A DNA stretch of 20,204 nucleotides from Candidatus Moranbacteria bacterium CG_4_8_14_3_um_filter_34_16. GTDB lineage: Bacteria > Patescibacteriota > Minisyncoccia > Moranbacterales > UBA2206. Shown in pieces: positions 14,949 to 20,204 of this stretch (positions are counted from its first letter, which is position 1; each line of letters opens with the position of its first letter). The notes below the pieces were generated by a model. It was not told the DNA's origin, did no database searches, and saw nothing but the letters and a program-made list of their open reading frames with translations. The stretch lies in assembly GCA_002782345.1 (NCBI GenBank), contig PFHO01000015.1, positions 1 through 20,204 on the forward strand. Direction: 5' to 3'. The translations under genes were made by a program, and so were the position numbers.

Positions 14949-16049
14949 ATGAAATCTTTTTTGAAATTGGATTGGATTTTGTTATCGGCGATTTTTTTGC
15001 TTTTGGCGATTAGTTTGCTTCTTCTTTACAGTCTTTCTTTCGGAGATTATGATTTGGGTTTTTCTAACTTTAAAAAACAAGCTGTTTCTATCGGAATTGG
15101 GTTGTTTTTTTTGTTTTTTTTCACTTTTTTAGATTATCGTATTTTCAATTTTTTCAGCACCAAACTTTATTTTGTGATGATATTTTTTTTGGGAGCGGTT
15201 ATTTTTTTTGGCAAAACCATAAGAGGAACAACCGGTTGGATTGGAATTTCTTCTTATCATATTCAACCGGTGGAAATCGCCAAATTGATTATTATTATTT
15301 TTTTGGCCAGCTTTTTCAGTCAAAAAAAAAGTCGTCTTAGTCACTTGTCCAAGATAATCTCTTCAATAGTTTTACTTTTTTTCCCCATTTTTCTAATTCT
15401 TAAGCAACCGGATTTTGGTTCGGCGGCGATTGTGGTTTTTTGTTGGGTCATTATATTGTCACTTTCTGGAATTGGAAGAAAAATTTTAATGTCCATATTA
15501 CTGGCGGGATCGTTGACAATTCTACCAAGTTGGTTTTTGTTAAAACCATATCAAAAAGAAAGAATTATAAATTTTGTCCAGCCGGAAAATGATCCAATGG
15601 GTAGTGGCTATAATGTGATTCAATCTATGGTGGCAGTAGGTTCAGGCAAAATTTTTGGCAAAGGCTTGGGACACGGTTCTCAATCTCAACTGAATTTTTT
15701 GCCGGAAAAACATACCGATTTTATCTTTGCTGTTTTGGCGGAAGAATTGGGTTTTTTGGGAGTTTTTTTTGTCCTGACAATTTTTGGAGTGATTTTTTGG
15801 CGGATAAAAGAAATTGGAAAATTATCGCGGGATAATTTGGGATTTTTGATAATAGTGGGAATAATGGCAATGTTTTTCTCTCAATTTTTTATAAACATTG
15901 GAATGAATATCGGAGTGATGCCAGTGGTGGGGATAACCCTTCCTTTTTTGAGCTATGGCGGAAGTTCTATGGTGGCTAATTTGGTGGCAATTGGGATAGT
16001 CCAAAGCGTTTATTTGCGAAGAATTCAAAATCAAGAAAAAGATGAGTAA
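14949..16049 (+). CDS. rodA: Peptidoglycan glycosyltransferase RodA (SEDS family)
   Basis: RodA polymerises lipid II into glycan strands for lateral wall growth, together with a class B penicillin-binding protein (not in this window). The 366-residue product is almost entirely membrane helices with the SEDS signatures: GTTGWIGI (W97), IQPVEIAKLIIIIFLA, QPDFGSA, NDPMGSGYNVIQSMVAVGSG, and LNFLPEKHTDFIFAVLAEE with the essential HTDF aspartate at 257, then GVMPVVGITLPFLSYGGSS near the end. SQLNFLPEKHTDFIF and the 'GYNVIQS' form favour RodA over FtsW. FtsW remains possible, since no mrdA/ftsI or murG partner is adjacent. It is 37 nt downstream of the Cys-motif protein, likely in the same transcript. 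Confidence 0.93.
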   Translation: MKSFLKLDWILLSAIFLLLAISLLLLYSLSFGDYDLGFSNFKKQAVSIGIGLFFLFFFTFLDYRIFNFFSTKLYFVMIFFLGAVIFFGKTIRGTTGWIGISSYHIQPVEIAKLIIIIFLASFFSQKKSRLSHLSKIISSIVLLFFPIFLILKQPDFGSAAIVVFCWVIILSLSGIGRKILMSILLAGSLTILPSWFLLKPYQKERIINFVQPENDPMGSGYNVIQSMVAVGSGKIFGKGLGHGSQSQLNFLPEKHTDFIFAVLAEELGFLGVFFVLTIFGVIFWRIKEIGKLSRDNLGFLIIVGIMAMFFSQFFINIGMNIGVMPVVGITLPFLSYGGSSMVANLVAIGIVQSVYLRRIQNQEKDE

Positions 16050-16089
16050 AGATTTTTTAGAGTAAATTTATTTTTATAGCGAATATTAT

Positions 16090-16118
16090 TTGTTATTTTA
16101 ATCTTTTTGTTGTATAAT
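16090..16118 (+). promoter_or_regulatory. Sigma70-type promoter for the large gene
   Basis: TTGTTA (16090-16095) and a perfect TATAAT (16113-16118) are 17 bp apart. Transcription from about 16125 would leave a 225-nt leader before the ATG at 16350. Confidence 0.65.
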
Positions 16119-16124
16119 CAAAAA

Positions 16125-16349
16125 AATAAAACTATCTGAGAATTTTTTTCATTGATAAATTGTTGGTACGCAAATATAGCCAAAAAATTTCGTTTCCAAT
16201 CAATTAAGGATAGACCAAATTTTTGGACATTTGCGAAAAATTTCAAACAGGATAAGCTTTGGAAAATAACATTTTTGAGCGACTTAAAAAAATTTCTTAT
16301 CTTTAATTTTTAGTAAAAAATGTTTTAAAAAGATTTTTAAAATAAAAAC
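16125..16349 (+). promoter_or_regulatory. Long leader with shared blocks (element B)
   Basis: Together with its promoter this fills the 300 nt between rodA and the large gene. Block 1, TTGTTGGTACGCAAATATA (16160-16178), and block 2 (16263-16286; AAAATAACATT, then GAGCGACTTA) match the leader before 14087. Block 1 is preceded by a TATC.../...GATA hairpin. CGCAAAT (16169-16175) is the exact complement of ATTTGCG (16229-16235), and CCAAATTTTTGG (16215-16226) folds on itself inside that domain. In block 2, TTTTTGAG-CGA-CTTAAAAA can form an 8-bp stem. The two blocks are 84 nt apart here but only 5 nt apart in element A, so the segment between them is variable. Confidence 0.45.
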
Positions 16350-19300
16350 ATGAAAATTGAAAATGTTTCTCAAAATAAAAATCTTCCCAAATCTAAAGAA
16401 AAATTGCTTCAGAAAGAAATTGACGCTCTAAAAGAAAAAATAAAAAATATCAACGAGGACGAACAAAAATCTCGCGGGTATAAAATAAAAGATAAAAGAG
16501 GGAGTGAAATTTCTGTAGATCCCGACAGAAACAAAATGACGATTGATTTGGAAAATAGGATTCGTCAACTGGAAAGAGACAAAAGCAATCTTTGGCGGAA
16601 AGAAAGAATTGAGCAATTGAAAAAAGAAATACTGGAACTCAATAAAAAAGAGCAAGAAGCATACAAAATGGAAAATTATAAAGTGAAAGACAGAGGGGGA
16701 GTTAACATGGATAGAGAAAAAATGGTTTTGGAAAAAGAAGACGAAATAAGAAGACTGGAAAGAGAAATAAATTCGGTTTCTAAAGTATCAAGTTTTAAAA
16801 ACGTCCCAAAGGACAAAAAAATGGAATTTGATTTGACCACTTCAGCTGGCAGACAAAAATTTATAGACCAACAGAATTTTGGAGAGGAAGATGAAAATAC
16901 TACTGAAAATGAAATAATCAAAAACAAAATTCAAGAAGAAAATTTGACCCAAGAAGATTTGGAACTTCGTAAGCGCGAAATTTATCAAGAAGGGGTTGAT
17001 TATGTTGAGGGGAATGTTGGAACAGGTCAATTTGAATATAGAAAAACTCCTGAGGAAGCCCAAGAGAAACCAAGCAATGTGCAAAAACCGGATAATCCTC
17101 CGGTTGATTCAGCTATATCTTTTAACGATACTTTCCATCCTCATGTGCCGGTAGATAAAGAACCTCCTTTCTATCCTCCTGTTACAGTGGATAATCCTCA
17201 AAGAAGGAAAGTTAGTTTTGTTTCTGTGGATGAAATTGTCAAAAGTTACGCGCGGAGAATAGCGGAAGAAAAAGTTGATGATATTTTGCATAGTCCGGAA
17301 GCGCAAATGAATTCGGGGAATTCCGGATGGAGGTCGATTATGAATAATATAACTGCTCCATTTAGGCATCCAGTTAGGTTTGGACAAAAAATGTGGGTGC
17401 GAATGGCGTCACAAGGTTATCAATACAAGTTTTACAGAGAAATTCTTGATGAAATTAATAACAATCAGAACTTGATGCAAGAGTTTGAAACAAGTTGGAG
17501 AATGGGAAGAGTAACAAGAACATTGGACGCCAATGAAAGAAGAGACAATCATTATGAAACTTTGGAAAAAATAATTTCGGAATATAGTAATGGTGTCGCG
17601 GAAGAAGAAGAAAGAGGCAATGATATCAATAACATTGAAGTTAATAACGAATTGAACAGTTTGCTTAACAGGTATTATCTTGAAAATTGGGATCGACCAA
17701 GATTTGAAGATGAGCAAAAAAGAATGATTAATGGTTTGCGAGAAAGAGGATTGATTAGTCATTTGGATTTTCTTGGTCAATCTGGTCGCGCGCAAAGTGA
17801 AGTTGAGGATGGAATTATGTATGCTTCCAATTTATATCAAATTGCACAGGAATATCGTAGTGATATAGAAACAAAAATAAATCAAATTGCCGGAGGAAAT
17901 GAACTGGATGAAGAACAAAAAAAGAAAATTGAAGAACATATTTGTTCAACTATTCAGCTGGATATTTCTTTGGGGGCAAAATGGGGAGATTTGAATAATC
18001 GGCGTCCGCAAGGAACTTTCAATAACTTGGAAAGAATTGTTTCTACAATGCAAAGAACGCCAATTTTGGGAAGAATATTATCCAATCCGGGAACCATCGC
18101 CATTATATCTTCTGTGGGTTTGAATTATATTAGGCGCGGTTTAAGTAAAAGTCTTCTCACTGCGGGAGTGATTGGAGCGGGAATTGCCACCGGTCCGATG
18201 GCAATAGCTTTATCTGCCGGTGTTTTAGCAGGAGTCTATGGATACGGAAGAAGAAGCATGGAATTGAAAAAAGATCGGGCGATGCATCAGAGACAAAGAT
18301 CATTAGGGAAAGAATACGGAGATTATAGAAGAGGAAGAATGGAAGAATTTCAATATGATGATATCCCTTCAACAGAAGAATTGATGAACCAATTGAATGC
18401 GATTGAAAATTTAGGCGACTTTGACGTTTTGCCTCAAGAACAAAAACAAGATTTGGCTTCAATGTTTGCCAGATTTAAATTAGAATTGGCCAGAACGAGG
18501 GAATATCGCGTGGAAGGAGGGGAAAATCGCACGGTTGATTTAATTTCGGTTCCCAAGGGAGAAGGAGATGAATATGGCACTAATATAATTTCCAAAACTG
18601 ATTTAAAAATAGCTCTTTATAATTATTTAAGAAGAAATAATTTAATAGAAACACAAAGAAGCGCTTTAGGAGGAAATGACGAATTTAACAATCTTTTTAA
18701 TGAAGAGGTGAGGAGATTAGATGATAATATCAATAATGCGGATAGAAATTTTGATTCTTTCAGACAAAGGCAAGCCTTAATGTTTGGGGCGATAAGCGGA
18801 ATTTCCGGCATAATTCTTGGTCGCGCCAGTCAAAGGATAGTGGGGAAGATAGGAGAGTGGACGGGAGATTTATCGGGAAATCATCCGGGAAATGTTCCGT
18901 TAAATTCGCCAATGGGTAACGCGGGCAACCTGAATAATATCAATAATCCAATTGACAATATGGGTGTGGCGGGAGCAACTGGCGCTGTAATTGAAAAAAT
19001 GGTTCCGAAAAATTTTGATAACTCTAAAGATTTTTTTAAGGCTTTATATGAAAATTATGATCCAAATCAGAGAATTTCTTATAAAGGTTTTTTTCATCAA
19101 GGTTCGGCGCCGGATCCCGGGATTAGAGCTTTGCCGGAAACGATTCAAAATTTAGCGCATAATTTGAAACTTCATTCCAATTCAACCGAATTAATGATGG
19201 ATTATAAACAAGATTCAAATGGCCATGTTATTGTTAGCGCGCAAAGAATGTTAGGAAAAACTTTAAAAGGTTTTTCACAAGATCAAAAAGAAGAGTTTAC

Positions 19301-20204
19301 TGCTTTATTAAAAGCGGGAAAAATAAAATTGGCTTTATCTCTTGATAATGATCCCTCAGTAAATGGTTCTCAATTCAATCCTATCATTATTCCGATGCGT
19401 GAAGATGGTCAAGTGGAAATTCCGGAAAAAGTAGCGAAAGTGTTTTTTGGTTTTGACAATAATGGGAAAGTACTTCAAGGAGCGGGAAAACATTCCGGTT
19501 TGCACAGTTTGATTTATGATACCGGACTTAAAAGAGAAAAAGATGGAGCGACGCTTGTTAAAGAAATTTCCGCTACAATAGGAGAAAGGCCGGAAATGAC
19601 TACTTCTGTTCCAGTAGCGCCGGAAGCTCCTCCAATAGTAGAAGCTCCTCCAATAGTAGAAGCTCCTCCAATAGTAGAAGCTCCTCCAATAGTAGAAACT
19701 CCTCCGGGAGTAGAAACTCCTCCGGAAGTGGATGTTCCACCGGAAATACCGCGAATGGAAGATTGGGTGGTTGTTGGACCGGGAGGAGCTTCAAGGTGGC
19801 AGTTAGAAAATGAAAAAGATAAAGGAAAAGATAAAGAAAAAGAAAGAAAAGAACAAATTATCAGCTCAACTGTCTCAAAAGAGCAAGAAGAAACTGCCCC
19901 AATAGTGGCAAACTCAAAAGAGGATAATTCTAAAAATGTTTCTGCTGATACTCAAACTAATGAAACAGTGGGAGGAACGGAAAATAATAGCGGAGTCAGG
20001 TTTGAAGTTGATGATGAAAATAAAAATGAAAAGTATTGGGCGACAAATCGGGATATTTTTAATAACAATTTGGAAAAAATTTTTCCGCTTAGGCTAAATT
20101 CCAATATCGCTACGCATTTGACAACAAAAGCAGATAGCTACTTGGCAAAGAAAAATAGCGGTGAAAATGTCAATTTGGAAGAAATAGAGTTTAGCAATTA
20201 TCGG
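16350..20204 (+). CDS. Very large protein of unknown function, 3' end missing
   Basis: An ATG at 16350 opens a frame with no stop to the end of the window: at least 1285 codons. I do not recognise a family. In order: a charged, coiled-coil-like N-terminal region (about 15-145) containing two copies of a repeat (about 20-81 and 90-143, sharing YK[IV]KD, DR-x-KM and IR-x-LER); a proline-rich stretch (about 240-285); a helical region; hydrophobic segments at about 581-594, 602-630 and 809-824; an Asn-rich linker (about 855-885); a mixed alpha/beta region (about 890-1080); a tandem six-residue proline repeat (1092-1133); a Lys/Glu-rich stretch; and further sequence. No N-terminal signal peptide is seen, so if it spans the membrane the internal segments do it. 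Codon use matches its neighbours. It has its own promoter and long leader. Confidence 0.85.
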   Translation, partial: MKIENVSQNKNLPKSKEKLLQKEIDALKEKIKNINEDEQKSRGYKIKDKRGSEISVDPDRNKMTIDLENRIRQLERDKSNLWRKERIEQLKKEILELNKKEQEAYKMENYKVKDRGGVNMDREKMVLEKEDEIRRLEREINSVSKVSSFKNVPKDKKMEFDLTTSAGRQKFIDQQNFGEEDENTTENEIIKNKIQEENLTQEDLELRKREIYQEGVDYVEGNVGTGQFEYRKTPEEAQEKPSNVQKPDNPPVDSAISFNDTFHPHVPVDKEPPFYPPVTVDNPQRRKVSFVSVDEIVKSYARRIAEEKVDDILHSPEAQMNSGNSGWRSIMNNITAPFRHPVRFGQKMWVRMASQGYQYKFYREILDEINNNQNLMQEFETSWRMGRVTRTLDANERRDNHYETLEKIISEYSNGVAEEEERGNDINNIEVNNELNSLLNRYYLENWDRPRFEDEQKRMINGLRERGLISHLDFLGQSGRAQSEVEDGIMYASNLYQIAQEYRSDIETKINQIAGGNELDEEQKKKIEEHICSTIQLDISLGAKWGDLNNRRPQGTFNNLERIVSTMQRTPILGRILSNPGTIAIISSVGLNYIRRGLSKSLLTAGVIGAGIATGPMAIALSAGVLAGVYGYGRRSMELKKDRAMHQRQRSLGKEYGDYRRGRMEEFQYDDIPSTEELMNQLNAIENLGDFDVLPQEQKQDLASMFARFKLELARTREYRVEGGENRTVDLISVPKGEGDEYGTNIISKTDLKIALYNYLRRNNLIETQRSALGGNDEFNNLFNEEVRRLDDNINNADRNFDSFRQRQALMFGAISGISGIILGRASQRIVGKIGEWTGDLSGNHPGNVPLNSPMGNAGNLNNINNPIDNMGVAGATGAVIEKMVPKNFDNSKDFFKALYENYDPNQRISYKGFFHQGSAPDPGIRALPETIQNLAHNLKLHSNSTELMMDYKQDSNGHVIVSAQRMLGKTLKGFSQDQKEEFTALLKAGKIKLALSLDNDPSVNGSQFNPIIIPMREDGQVEIPEKVAKVFFGFDNNGKVLQGAGKHSGLHSLIYDTGLKREKDGATLVKEISATIGERPEMTTSVPVAPEAPPIVEAPPIVEAPPIVEAPPIVETPPGVETPPEVDVPPEIPRMEDWVVVGPGGASRWQLENEKDKGKDKEKERKEQIISSTVSKEQEETAPIVANSKEDNSKNVSADTQTNETVGGTENNSGVRFEVDDENKNEKYWATNRDIFNNNLEKIFPLRLNSNIATHLTTKADSYLAKKNSGENVNLEEIEFSNYR
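16407..16778 (+). repeat. Internal duplication in the N-terminal region of the large protein
   Basis: Residues about 20-81 and 90-143 align: GYKIKDKRG...DRNKM...IRQLERDKSN against NYKVKDRGG...DREKM...IRRLEREINS, each preceded by a Lys/Glu-rich heptad-like helix. The similarity is at protein level and diverged, so it is an old duplication. Confidence 0.6.
19623..19748 (+). repeat. Tandem 18-bp coding repeat, seven units
   Basis: GAAGCTCCTCCAATAGTA is repeated four times exactly (19623-19694), then three diverging units follow (19695-19748). In frame it encodes E-A-P-P-I-V, then E-T-P-P-G/E-V and D-V-P-P-E-I. The exact copies point to recent slippage or unequal exchange, so copy number may vary between strains. 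Such proline repeats usually make stiff extended spacers. Confidence 0.9.

Noticed and set aside
19623..19748. Repeat array considered as a CRISPR
   Set aside because: The units are contiguous 18-mers without spacers and are in frame with a coding sequence.
19600..19794. Open frame on the minus strand opposite the 18-bp repeats (Leu/Glu-rich)
   Set aside because: It is the reverse reading of the tandem repeat inside the large + strand gene; low-complexity composition explains it.
1..20204. tRNA, rRNA, tmRNA, insertion sequences or attachment sites
   Set aside because: I looked through the intergenic gaps for cloverleaf arms, CCA ends, tmRNA ends and transposase frames and saw none; a tRNA scan would settle this better.

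Overview
The window is a 20.2 kb, AT-rich stretch from a bacterial chromosome in which every supported gene lies on the + strand. Its core is an S10-spc ribosomal protein operon in the standard order: tuf, rpsJ, rplC, rplD, rplW, rplB, rpsS, rplV, rpsC, rplP, rpmC, rpsQ, rplN, rplX, rplE, rpsN, rpsH, rplF, rplR, rpsE, rplO, secY, adk. The organism looks like a Candidate Phyla Radiation (Patescibacteria) bacterium, most likely Parcubacteria-like. Three things point there: rpmD (uL30) is missing from its usual place between rpsE and rplO, as reported for CPR bacteria; almost no gene has a Shine-Dalgarno sequence; and several genes encode Lys/Glu-rich, AT-biased proteins. The exact phylum is inference.

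Layout. 2-364: the 3' end of an unrecognised gene. 365-746: a long leader before tuf with a very good promoter, a perfect tandem 14-bp A-rich repeat just upstream of it, an 11-bp hairpin with a T-rich tail, and a possible second promoter. 747-2342: tuf and rpsJ. 2343-2617: an unusually long gap inside the operon, dense in hairpins and ending in a textbook intrinsic terminator just before rplC. 2618-13824: rplC through adk, tightly packed. After adk the usual map-infA-rpmJ-rpsM-rpsK-rpsD-rpoA-rplQ genes do not follow. 13825-16049: a new transcription unit with a long leader, a membrane-anchored Cys-motif protein and rodA. 16050-16349: another promoter and long leader. 16350 to the end: one very large open frame of at least 1285 codons that runs off the window.

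How they work together: tuf to rplO supply translation (elongation factor and ribosomal proteins), secY the membrane protein channel and adk adenylate balance. The second part is concerned with the cell envelope: rodA is the peptidoglycan polymerase for elongation, its neighbour is a single-pass protein whose bulk lies outside the membrane, and the giant protein has coiled-coil, hydrophobic and proline-repeat regions but no recognised function.

The most interesting signal is non-coding. The leaders at about 13873-14086 and 16125-16349 share two sequence blocks (15/19 and 19/24 identical, read by eye), each about 40-50 nt downstream of a recognisable -10 box. The hairpin-rich rpsJ-rplC gap carries a shorter version of the first block, preceded by a similar small hairpin. 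This may be an undescribed family of leader RNAs or initially transcribed elements heading operons in this lineage.
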